A stretch of 64,000 nucleotides of DNA. Origin: Labrys wisconsinensis (GTDB lineage: Bacteria; Pseudomonadota; Alphaproteobacteria; Rhizobiales; Labraceae). Shown here piece by piece: positions 10,182 to 17,743 of this stretch (position 1 is its first letter; every line of letters begins with the position of its first letter). Made by a program: the position numbers and the translations under genes. A model generated the notes under the pieces. That model had not been told where the DNA came from. It saw nothing but the letters and a program-made list of their open reading frames with translations, and made no database searches. The stretch spans positions 1,321,333 through 1,385,332 of the forward strand of contig NZ_JAUSVX010000001.1 in assembly GCF_030814995.1 (NCBI RefSeq). Reading direction: 5' to 3'.

Positions 10182-10283
10182 ATGGCGGAAGCCGGACGGG
10201 CTGACATGTCGCTCGAGGCGTTCCTCGCCTGGGAAAGCGGGCAGGAACTGCGCGAGATCCATGGCGAGCTGTTCGAGGCGTGA
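10182..10283 (+). pseudogene. N-terminal remnant of a Uma2-family endonuclease gene
   Basis: A 33-codon open frame with a good ribosome-binding site (GGAGAGG) reads MAEAGRADMSLEAFLAWESG, then the rest of a short peptide ending GELFEA before a stop. This matches the start of Uma2 (DUF820) proteins, which typically begin with a short basic stretch, then M(S/T)xEEFLAWExG and an ELxDGE segment. The nuclease core that should follow is absent; the following sequence is the 3' end of a gene on the other strand. It is therefore most likely a truncated relic. It could in principle still be translated. Confidence 0.55.
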
Positions 10284-10287
10284 GCGA

Positions 10288-11106
10288 TCAGCCAAGCTTC
10301 ACCGCCGAGAGCGAGAAGGACAGCGGCAACGGTACCGCTCCGTCCGGCAGGCGGTACGTCTGCCGTCCGACCTCCACCATCGAGGGGAACAACCGGTAAG
10401 GCAGGGTCTCGTGCTCGTTGAGGAACGTCAGCGTCAAGCTGGCCTGCGCCAGCCCGCCGAGGATCGCCGAGAGCGGATGCAGCCACTCGTGGTGCCGGGT
10501 GCTGGCGAGCGGGGTGGGATCGCCGGTGTAGGTCGTCGCCGCCTCGAACACCAGCGGCCTGTCCGGGGGCGAGCGCCAGGGATAGGCGACGACGCGCCGG
10601 CCGTCCTCTTCTTCCAGCGCGAAGGCGAAGGGATGGGTCTCGGCGAGATAGAGCCGTCCGCCGGGCTTGAGCAGCGATCCCACCACCGCGGCCCAGCGCC
10701 GGATGTCCGGCAGCCAGTTGATTGCGCCCCAGGTGACGTAGACGAGGTCGAAGGGGCCGGGCAGGGCCTGCCGCGCCTCGTACACGTCGGCCTCGACGAA
10801 GGTCGCGGCGATGCCGGTCTCCTCGGCCAGCCGGCGCGCCCCGGCGATGGCGACAGGCGAGAAGTCGAGCCCGAAGGCCTCGGCGCCCCGCCGCGCCAGG
10901 CTCAGCGTGTCGAGGCCGATATGGCATTGCAGATGGGCGACGCGCAGGCCGGCGACGTCGCCGATCTCCGCCGCCTCGATCGGCATCAGGCTGTCGGCGC
11001 CGGCCCTGAAGCCGTCGATGTCGTAGAAGCCGGTGGCATCGCGCAGGTGGATGGCGGCCCGCTCGTTCCAGGCCGGCAGGTTGACCCGGTTCGGCGCGGC
11101 ATCCAT
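10288..11106 (-). CDS. Class I SAM-dependent methyltransferase
   Basis: 272 residues. Motif I is VAHLQCHIGLDTL (about 57-69), a variant (LQCHxGxDTL) found in a set of uncharacterised bacterial methyltransferases; FGLDFSPVAI and PFDLVYVTWGAINWL supply later SAM-fold motifs. The C-terminal half contains HEWLHPLSAIL, a pattern shared within the same subgroup. The substrate is unknown. The gene starts 5 bases after the stop of the upstream LysE-type exporter, so the two may be co-transcribed. The frame stays open far upstream across other genes on the opposite side of 11106; only this part is a plausible protein. Confidence 0.8.
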   Translation of the reverse strand: MDAAPNRVNLPAWNERAAIHLRDATGFYDIDGFRAGADSLMPIEAAEIGDVAGLRVAHLQCHIGLDTLSLARRGAEAFGLDFSPVAIAGARRLAEETGIAATFVEADVYEARQALPGPFDLVYVTWGAINWLPDIRRWAAVVGSLLKPGGRLYLAETHPFAFALEEEDGRRVVAYPWRSPPDRPLVFEAATTYTGDPTPLASTRHHEWLHPLSAILGGLAQASLTLTFLNEHETLPYRLFPSMVEVGRQTYRLPDGAVPLPLSFSLSAVKLG

Positions 11107-11111
11107 CGCGC

Positions 11112-11753
11112 TCACCGCGCCGACGCCGTCAGGATCTTGAAGGCGAAGAAGCCGAACACGCCGGCAAAGCTGATGTCGATGCCACGCAGCACCCTGGGCC
11201 GGCGCTTCAGCCAGGCGATCACCCGCTCGGCGCCGAGGATCAGGGCGAAGGCGAGCGGCAGATTCACGGCGATGAAGAACAGGCCGAGGAAGAGCAGCTT
11301 GGCCGGGGCGTGGGGGTCGCTGGCCGTGACGAATTGCGGCAGGAAGGTCAGGAAGAACAGCACCACCTTCGGGTTGGTCAGGTTGATGCCGAGGCCGACC
11401 GCGAAGGTCTTCCAGAAGCTCTGCGGCGGCCGATCGTCGCCCTTGACGTTCAGCGCCGAGCCGGAGCGGATGGCGTCGATGGCGAGCCAGGCGAGATAGA
11501 GCGCGCCGACGATCTTCAGCGCTGTGAACGCCGTCGCCGAAGCCGCCAGCAGGGCGGAGAGGCCGACCGCCGCGAACACGGTGTGGCAGAGGCAGCCCAC
11601 CTGCGTGCCCAGCATCGCCGCCGTGCCGCCCCGCCGCCCGCCGCTCAGCGTCTTGGCCAGCCACAGGCTCATGTCGGGGCCGGGCGTGATGAACAGGATC
11701 AGGCAGGCGAGGCTGTAGAACAGCAGCGTGTGGATATCGGGCAGGAAGGACAT
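11112..11753 (-). CDS. LysE/RhtB family amino-acid exporter
   Basis: 213 residues with about six hydrophobic segments. The LysE signature is visible near the N terminus as ITPGPDMSLWLAKTLSGGRRGG, and the family-typical GLGINLTNPKVVLFFLTFLPQF lies in the middle. Members export amino acids such as lysine, threonine or homoserine lactone; the substrate here is not predictable. The start at 11753 begins MSFLPDIHTLL, the usual N terminus; a longer frame adds a basic non-membrane extension that I reject. It is followed by a methyltransferase gene. Confidence 0.87.
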   Translation of the reverse strand: MSFLPDIHTLLFYSLACLILFITPGPDMSLWLAKTLSGGRRGGTAAMLGTQVGCLCHTVFAAVGLSALLAASATAFTALKIVGALYLAWLAIDAIRSGSALNVKGDDRPPQSFWKTFAVGLGINLTNPKVVLFFLTFLPQFVTASDPHAPAKLLFLGLFFIAVNLPLAFALILGAERVIAWLKRRPRVLRGIDISFAGVFGFFAFKILTASAR

Positions 11754-11848
11754 GGCAGCTCTCGCAGTCGGACCGAGCCCATAGCAGAGATCGCGCCGCG
11801 CGTCGAAGCGCCGTGGCAGGAATGGCGAATCCGGACGCACCATCCGCG

Positions 11849-11982
11849 ACCGTCATGGGCGGACTTGATCCGCCCATCCACGCGACCTCCGGCGCGGCAG
11901 GAGAGGGCACGGCGGCCGAGCAGCAATACTGGTCCTGCCGTTGCGTTCGCGTGGATGGCCGGGACAAGCCCGGCCATGACGG
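11849..11982. repeat. Palindromic repeat family A, copy 2
   Basis: Two head-to-head units, about 11849-11885 and 11945-11982, related to those at 1971-2092. The arms are imperfect complements of each other (GGGCGG against GGCCGG cores) with a 59-base spacer. The pair fills the gap between the LysE-type gene and the end of rhaI. Confidence 0.85.
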
Positions 11983-12008
11983 CGGAGAGGATGGAGCCCA
12001 GATCTCGG

Positions 12009-13301
12009 TTACACGATTCCCGCCGCCGCCACGCCCGTCGAGGGCCGCTCCTTCGCCTTCTCGGTGCGGTAGCCGGAGGCCCGGTAGACCGCGATCGGGT
12101 CCAGGGCGCCGCCGCTGCGCCGCCGCGCCTCGGCCAGGATCGGCGACACGTCGGTAACGAAGGCCTGCTTGATCAGGCGATGGGCGCCGAGGGCGTCGTT
12201 CTCCTCCTGCGCCGCCGCCAGCGCCGCCCGGTCGACCAGCACGGCCTGGGCGTGGGCGCGGCCGATCTCGATGGCCGAGCCGATCAGGCTCTCGATCGGG
12301 TCGGTGACGTTGTGCGACTGGTCGATCATATAGGCCGGCGCGAAATCCCTGGCCTTGCGGTGGGCCGCATCCACCAGCTCGTTGAACACCAGGAACAGGC
12401 GGAACGGATCGACCGAGCCGGAATCGAGGTCGTCGTCGCCATATTTCGAATCGTTGAAATGGAAGCCCGCCAGCTTGCCGAAACGCACCAGCCGCGCCAC
12501 GATCTGCTCGATGTTGACGTTGGGCGCGTGATGCCCGAGGTCCACCAGGCACTTGGCCTTCGGGCCGAGCTCCAGCGCCGCGGCGAAGTTCGAGCCCCAG
12601 TCCGAGATCACCGTGGAGTAGAAGGCCGGCTCGTAGAGCTTGTGCTCGAGGAACACCTGCCAGTCCGCCGGCAGGGCCATGTAAACCTGGCTCATCGCCT
12701 CCAGGTAGTTGTCGAGCGCCCGCGTCAGGTGGGACTGGCCGGGGAAGTTCGAGCCGTCGGCGATCCACACCGTCAGCGCCGTGGAGCCGAGCTTGCGACC
12801 GATCTCGATGCATTCGAGATTGTGCGCCACCGCCTGCTGGCGCGTCGCCTCGTCGTTGTTCGAGAGCGAGCCGAACTTGTAGCTGAGCTTCTGGCCCGGC
12901 TGGTCCTGGAAGGTGTTGGAGTTGACGGCGTCGAATCCGAGCCCCTGATGCGCCGCGGCTTCCCGCAGCTCGCCGTAGTCGGAAACCTTGTCCCAGGGAA
13001 AATGCGGCGACACCGTCGGCGTCGCCCGCGTCAGCTGCTGTATGACGCCGCAATCCTCGATCTTGTCGAAGATATTGCGCGGCTCGCCCGGGCCGGGAAA
13101 GCGGGCGAAGCGGGTGCCGCCGGTGCCCACGCCCCAGGTCGGCACCGCCACCGCAAAGGCCTGCGCCTCGCCCGTGACGGTCTCGATGTCGACGCCGCGC
13201 CGCGCCAGAGTGCGTCCGAGGGCGGCATAGTCCTCCTCGTGGCCCGGTGCGGCGGCGGCATTGGCCGAGGCGATGAGGTCGGCGGAAATCTGGAACGACA
13301 T
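12009..13301 (-). CDS. rhaI: L-rhamnose isomerase
   Basis: 430 residues, the Pseudomonas/rhizobial type rather than the Escherichia coli RhaA type. It converts L-rhamnose to L-rhamnulose in a metal-dependent TIM barrel. Residues expected from the Pseudomonas stutzeri enzyme fall at the same positions here: Glu219 in LEHKLYEP, Asp254 and His257 in VDLGHHAP, His281 in FHFNDSKYGDDD, and Asp289/Asp291. The start at 13301 has GGAGG six bases upstream. It follows rhaD by 16 bases on the minus strand, so rhaD-rhaI is one unit diverging from rhaR. Confidence 0.95.
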   Translation of the reverse strand: MSFQISADLIASANAAAAPGHEEDYAALGRTLARRGVDIETVTGEAQAFAVAVPTWGVGTGGTRFARFPGPGEPRNIFDKIEDCGVIQQLTRATPTVSPHFPWDKVSDYGELREAAAHQGLGFDAVNSNTFQDQPGQKLSYKFGSLSNNDEATRQQAVAHNLECIEIGRKLGSTALTVWIADGSNFPGQSHLTRALDNYLEAMSQVYMALPADWQVFLEHKLYEPAFYSTVISDWGSNFAAALELGPKAKCLVDLGHHAPNVNIEQIVARLVRFGKLAGFHFNDSKYGDDDLDSGSVDPFRLFLVFNELVDAAHRKARDFAPAYMIDQSHNVTDPIESLIGSAIEIGRAHAQAVLVDRAALAAAQEENDALGAHRLIKQAFVTDVSPILAEARRRSGGALDPIAVYRASGYRTEKAKERPSTGVAAAGIV

Positions 13302-13317
13302 GGCGGCCTCCGAGGCG

Positions 13318-15438
13318 TCAGCGCGTGAAGCTGGTGGCGTTGCCGGCATCGACGTTGAGGAAGTTCCCCGTCGACTTGGCCGAAAGGTCGGAGGCGAAGA
13401 AATAGACGGCCTCGGCGATGTCCTCGGGGAAGACCGAGCGCTGCAGCAGCGAGCGCTTGCGGTAGAATTCCTCGAGGTCGTCCTCGCCGATCTTGTTGGA
13501 CTGCGCCCGCTGCTGGCGCCATTCGCCCTGCCAGATCTTCGAGCCGCGCAGCACCGCGTCGGGGTTGACCGAGTTGACGCGGATGCCGAACGGCGCGCCC
13601 TCGAGCGCCATGCAGCGGGCGAGGTGCAGCTCCGCCGCCTTGGCGGTGCAATAGGCCGAGGCGCCGGCCGAGGCGGCGACGCCGTTCTTGGAGCCGATGA
13701 ACACGATCGAGCCGCCGCGGCCCTGCTGCTTCATCAGCCGGTAGCCTTCGCGCGCCACCAGGAAATAGCCGGTGGCAAGGATCGAGATGTTGCGGTTCCA
13801 CAACTCCAGCGACGTGTCCTCCACCGGCGCGGCGGAAGAGATGCCGGCATTGTTGACGACGATGTCGATGCCGCCGAAGGCGCGGGCGGTCTCGGCGAAG
13901 GAGCCGATCACCGCCGCCTCGTCGGTGACGTCGACCCTGACGCCGCGCACCACGTCCTTGCCGAAGGCCTTGCCGAACTCGGCGACGCTCTCGTCGAGCG
14001 CGCCCTGGTCGATGTCGGCCAGGACCACGCAGGCGCCCTCCGCCATCAGGCGGGCGGCGATCGCCCGGCCGATGCCGCCGGCCCCGCCGGTGACCAGGGC
14101 GATGCGCCCGGCCAGGCTCTTGGGCTTGGGCATCCGCTGCAGCTTGGCCTCTTCCAGGAGCCAGTATTCGATGTCGAACGCCTCCTGCTCGGGCAGGCCG
14201 ACATAGTCGCTGACGCTGGTCGCCCCGCGCATCACGTTGATGGCGTTGACGTAGAACTCGCCGGCGATGCGCGCGGTCGCCTTGTCGGCGGCGAAGGACA
14301 GCATGCCGATGCCGGGCACGAGGTAGATCACCGCGTTGGGGTCGCGCATGGCCGGCGAATCCGCATGCTTGCAGCGCTGGTAATAGGCGGCGTAGTCGGC
14401 CCGGTAGGCCTCGATGAGGTCGTCGAGCCCGGCGATGGCTGCTTCGATGCCGCCCGAAGCGGGATCGAAGGGGATCACCAGCGGCCGGATCTTGGTGCGC
14501 AGGAAATGGTCGGGGCAGGAGGTGCCGAGCGGGGCGAGGCGGTCGAGCGCGTTGGAATTGACGAAGTCCAGCACTTCCGGCGCGTCGTTGAAATGCCCGA
14601 CCTTGGCCTTGCTCTCCTCCTTGCCGATGCGGCCGCGGATCTCCGGCATCAGGCGCGCGGCGACGGCGGCGCGCGCTTCGGGCGCCAACGCGGCGACCCG
14701 CTCGCCGCCGAAGGCCGGGCGCTGGCCGTTGGCCTTGAGCCAGTCGGCCGCGGTCTGGATGATGCGCAGCGTCGTCTGGTAGCAGGCCTTGGAGGTCGGG
14801 CCCCAGGTGAACAGGCCGTGGCCGCCGAGCACCACGCCGACCAGCTTCGGGTCGCTCTTGGCGACGGCCTCCAGCTTCAGGCCGAGGTCGAAGCCGGGGC
14901 GCTGCCAGGGCAGGAAGCCGATCTCGCCGCCGAACACGGTCTTCGTCAGCTCTTCGGCATTGCGCGAGGCGGCGAGGGCGATCACCGCGTCGGAATGGAC
15001 ATGGTCGACATGGGCGGCCGGCACGAAGGCATGCAGGGGCGTGTCGATCGAGGCTGCGCGCGGGTTGAGGTTGAAGGTGCAATGGGGCAGGTAGCCCACC
15101 ATCTCGTCCTCGTGCGCGATGCCGCGATAGAGCCCTTTGAGCTGCTCCAGCTTGTCGAGATAGAGGGTGGAGAAGCCGTCGAGCTTCATCGAGCCGATAT
15201 CGCCGCCCGAGCCCTTGACCCACAGCACCGTGGCCTCGGCCCCGGTGAGCGGGTCGCGGGCCGCAACCTTGGCCGAGGTGTTGCCGCCGCCGAAATTGGT
15301 GATCCGGAGGTCCGAGCCCAGGAGGTTGGAGCGGTAGAGCAGCTGGCCGGGCTCGTCGAGGCCCGCCGCCTTGGCGTCGTCCCAGAGATCGGGGAGACGG
15401 TCGGAGGGCGGCGATCCGGCGGGCGAATGGGCGTTCAT
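13318..15438 (-). CDS. rhaD: Bifunctional rhamnulose aldolase / short-chain dehydrogenase RhaD
   Basis: 706 residues in two domains. Residues about 25-430 form a class II aldolase with GGGNTSAK (50-57), the zinc-binding HVDHVH region (143-148) and GGHGLFTW (205-212). Residues about 440-706 form a short-chain dehydrogenase with the NAD motif TGGAGGIG (450-457), NNAG (529-532) and the catalytic YxxxK at Tyr596 and Lys600. In Rhizobium leguminosarum this fusion is needed for rhamnose growth: the aldolase splits the rhamnulose intermediate and the dehydrogenase is thought to oxidise lactaldehyde. It is the first gene of the minus-strand unit. Confidence 0.95.
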   Translation of the reverse strand: MNAHSPAGSPPSDRLPDLWDDAKAAGLDEPGQLLYRSNLLGSDLRITNFGGGNTSAKVAARDPLTGAEATVLWVKGSGGDIGSMKLDGFSTLYLDKLEQLKGLYRGIAHEDEMVGYLPHCTFNLNPRAASIDTPLHAFVPAAHVDHVHSDAVIALAASRNAEELTKTVFGGEIGFLPWQRPGFDLGLKLEAVAKSDPKLVGVVLGGHGLFTWGPTSKACYQTTLRIIQTAADWLKANGQRPAFGGERVAALAPEARAAVAARLMPEIRGRIGKEESKAKVGHFNDAPEVLDFVNSNALDRLAPLGTSCPDHFLRTKIRPLVIPFDPASGGIEAAIAGLDDLIEAYRADYAAYYQRCKHADSPAMRDPNAVIYLVPGIGMLSFAADKATARIAGEFYVNAINVMRGATSVSDYVGLPEQEAFDIEYWLLEEAKLQRMPKPKSLAGRIALVTGGAGGIGRAIAARLMAEGACVVLADIDQGALDESVAEFGKAFGKDVVRGVRVDVTDEAAVIGSFAETARAFGGIDIVVNNAGISSAAPVEDTSLELWNRNISILATGYFLVAREGYRLMKQQGRGGSIVFIGSKNGVAASAGASAYCTAKAAELHLARCMALEGAPFGIRVNSVNPDAVLRGSKIWQGEWRQQRAQSNKIGEDDLEEFYRKRSLLQRSVFPEDIAEAVYFFASDLSAKSTGNFLNVDAGNATSFTR

Positions 15439-15656
15439 GGCGCGGCTCCCAGAGGGCGTGACATCTTTTGATGATTGATGACCGTTTAGGCCGCCATTCG
15501 ATCACAGTCAATCACCGGTCCGCAGCGATCTTGCCCATACGAGCGTTTTTGCGACGCAAAATGATCGTTTGCATTGCAATATTGGTCGAATCTTGCGGAT
15601 TCCCTTTGACGACCGTGAGCGTTCGTGGCATTTCGTGAGCGAACAGGAGGCGCTCG
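15439..15656. promoter_or_regulatory. Divergent control region of rhaDI and rhaRSTPQUK
   Basis: This 218-base gap holds promoters for both arms of the rhamnose locus. It is AT-richer than its surroundings. Symmetric elements are TTTTGCG-A-CGCAAAA at 15547-15561, ATTGCAAT at 15573-15580, and a TGATTGA/TCAATCA inverted pair at 15472-15478 and 15508-15514. DeoR-family repressors such as the adjacent RhaR bind short repeated or inverted sites, so these are candidate operators; which one is used is inference. The rhaR start has AGGAGG at 7-base spacing. Confidence 0.6.
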
Positions 15657-16454
15657 ATGCACGAACGGGAGCGGTGGCAGGCCATTCTGGAGCAGGTCCG
15701 GCAGCGGGCTGTCATGCCCGTGCGCGACCTCGCCGGCCTCCTCGACGCCTCGCCGGCAACCCTGCGCCGCGACCTGACCAAGCTGGCCGAGATGGGGCTG
15801 CTGCGCCGCGTGCACGGGGCGGTGGAAGCGGTGTCGCAGGACGACCGGCCGCAGCTCGCCACCCGCTCCTTCGACGTCAGCCGCACCCTCAACGGCGCCC
15901 GCAAGCGGGTCATCGCCAGGGCCGCGGTGGACCTGTGCCGGGACGGGGAATCGATCATCATCAACGGCGGCACCACCACCGGCCAGATGATCGAGTTCCT
16001 GCGCCCGCGCCGCCTGCACATTCTGACCAATTCCTTCCCCGTGGCCGAGGCCTTGGTGCACGACAGCGAGAACCGCATCGTCCTGCCGGGCGGCGAGATC
16101 TACCGGGAGCAGAACGTCATCGTCTCGCCCTTCGACGACGATTCGATCCAGCACTACACCGCCTCGAAGATGTTCATGAGCGCGCTGTCGATCGGCCCGC
16201 TCGGCGTGATCGAGGGCGACCCGCTGCTCGCCCGGGCCGAGGCCAAGCTGCTGAAGCGCGCCGCCGACCTGATCGTGCTGGCCGATTCCTCCAAGTTCGA
16301 GCCGCGCGGCAACATGGCCGTGGCGCCGCTCTCGCGCATCCACACCCTGATCACCGACGACGCGGCGCCGGCCTCGGGGCTCGCCATGCTGCGCGATGCC
16401 GGCGTTCGGGTCATCATCGCGCAGGACGAGGAGGCGATGATCCACGCCGCCTGA
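15657..16454 (+). CDS. rhaR: DeoR-family transcriptional repressor of rhamnose catabolism
   Basis: 265 residues. The N-terminal winged helix (about 1-60) has the DeoR pattern MPVRDLAGLLDASPATLRRD followed by LxxxGLLRRVHGA. The C-terminal DeoRC sensor domain shows IIINGGTTTGQMIEFL, the phosphosugar-binding glycine/threonine loop, and IVLADSSKF, a typical lysine/serine segment. In Rhizobium leguminosarum RhaR is a negative regulator of the rhamnose operons. The effector is probably a phosphorylated rhamnose intermediate (inference). The gene leads the plus-strand operon. Confidence 0.93.
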   Translation: MHERERWQAILEQVRQRAVMPVRDLAGLLDASPATLRRDLTKLAEMGLLRRVHGAVEAVSQDDRPQLATRSFDVSRTLNGARKRVIARAAVDLCRDGESIIINGGTTTGQMIEFLRPRRLHILTNSFPVAEALVHDSENRIVLPGGEIYREQNVIVSPFDDDSIQHYTASKMFMSALSIGPLGVIEGDPLLARAEAKLLKRAADLIVLADSSKFEPRGNMAVAPLSRIHTLITDDAAPASGLAMLRDAGVRVIIAQDEEAMIHAA

Positions 16455-16516
16455 GCCGCGCCGACGCCGACACAACGATCCGATCGAGAACCGACGGACA
16501 TGGGAGGACCTGAGAG

Positions 16517-17542
16517 ATGAGTCATCAGCAATCGCGCCGCGACGCGCTGAAGCTGCTTGCCGCCACCGCCCTGGCGGGCGCGGCGCCGCTGCCCTTCGGC
16601 CAGGCGCAGGCCGCCGGCAACCTGCGCATCGCCATGGTGGTGAAGGCGCTCGGCATCGGCTTCTTCGACGCCTGCCGCGACGGCGGCCAGGAAGCGGTGA
16701 AGGAGCTCGGCAATGCCGAGCTGATCTATACCGGCCCGACGGCCACGACAGGCGAGGCGCAGATCCAGGTCATCGACGGCCTGATCGCCCAGAAGGTCAA
16801 CGCCATCGCCGTCTCGGCCAACGACCCCGATGCGCTGGTGCCGGTGTGCAAGAAGGCGCTGCAGCGCGGCATCAAGGTGATCTCCTTCGATTCCGCCGTC
16901 GGCCCGGCCGGGCGCATCATGCACCTCAACCCGTCCAACAACGACCTCATCGGCTCCAAATGCGTGCAGATGATCGCCGGCACCCTGCACAATGAGGGCG
17001 AGGTCGCGATCCTCTCGGCCACCACGACCTCGACGAACCAGAACACCTGGATCGAGAAGATGAAGGTGGAATGGGCCAAACCCGACTATGCCAAGATGAA
17101 GCTGGTCGCAACCGTCTACGGCGACGACCTCGCCGACAAGAGCTATCGCGAGACCGTGGCCCTCCTGAAGGCCCATCCCAACCTCAAGGGCATCATCGCC
17201 CCGACCTCGGTCGGCATCGTCGCCGCCGCCAAGGCCGTGGTCGACAACGGGCTGGTCGGCAAGGTCTATGTCTCCGGCCTCGGCCTGCCCTCGGAGATGA
17301 AGGCGGCCGTGCTCGCCGGCGCCACCGACACCTTCGCCATCTGGAACCCGATCGACCTCGGCTACACCGCCACCATGATCGCCGCCGCCCTGGTCAAGGG
17401 CGAGGCCACCGGCAAGGCCGGCACCGTCGTCAAGGCCGGGCGCATGGGCGACATCAAGATCGGCGAGGGCAACGAGGCGGCCATGGCCGACCCCTTCACC
17501 TTCGACAAGACCAACATCGAGAAGTTCTCGAAGATCTTCTGA
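16517..17542 (+). CDS. rhaS: Rhamnose ABC transporter periplasmic binding protein
   Basis: 341 residues. The N terminus carries a twin-arginine-like signal (SRRDALKLL) with a hydrophobic stretch and likely cleavage near QAQAAG around residue 35. The mature protein is a type I periplasmic binding fold of the RhaS/RbsB class (LRIAMVVKALGIGFFDAC, DGLIAQKVNAIAVSANDP). It delivers L-rhamnose to the RhaTPQ membrane complex. GGGAGG lies nine bases before the ATG. rhaR is upstream; a family A repeat separates it from rhaT. Confidence 0.94.
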   Translation: MSHQQSRRDALKLLAATALAGAAPLPFGQAQAAGNLRIAMVVKALGIGFFDACRDGGQEAVKELGNAELIYTGPTATTGEAQIQVIDGLIAQKVNAIAVSANDPDALVPVCKKALQRGIKVISFDSAVGPAGRIMHLNPSNNDLIGSKCVQMIAGTLHNEGEVAILSATTTSTNQNTWIEKMKVEWAKPDYAKMKLVATVYGDDLADKSYRETVALLKAHPNLKGIIAPTSVGIVAAAKAVVDNGLVGKVYVSGLGLPSEMKAAVLAGATDTFAIWNPIDLGYTATMIAAALVKGEATGKAGTVVKAGRMGDIKIGEGNEAAMADPFTFDKTNIEKFSKIF

Positions 17543-17580
17543 GCCGGGAAGGGATATCCGGCGCAAGGCCGGCAGGACTT

Positions 17581-17668
17581 CGTCATGGCCGGACTTGATC
17601 CGGCCATCCACGCGAACACGGTCGAGGTGGAGATCGCGTGGATGGCCGGGACGAGCCCGGCCATGACG
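17581..17668. repeat. Palindromic repeat family A, copy 3
   Basis: Units at 17581-17616 and about 17632-17668 lie head to head between rhaS and rhaT. The core is CATGGCCGGACTTGATCCGG against its near complement. The copy stays open in the rhaT frame and encodes a GLDPAIHA peptide, which would lead automated callers to extend RhaT by 53 residues. Confidence 0.88.
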
Positions 17669-17743
17669 CCGCGGTTTTGGCTCTGTCCGCACTCGACATT
17701 ATTCGAAATCACCAGGCCGGCAATCGTGGATGGCGCATCGAGC

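Noticed and set aside
11107..13053. Open minus-strand frame running from within the rhaI region down into the methyltransferase gene
   Set aside because: Only the part from 11106 down encodes a recognisable methyltransferase; the rest is a shadow of rhaI, the LysE-type gene and repeat A.
17585..17668. Small proteins with GLDPAIHA-type sequence
   Set aside because: They are translations of palindromic repeat family A and occur in several copies without start signals.
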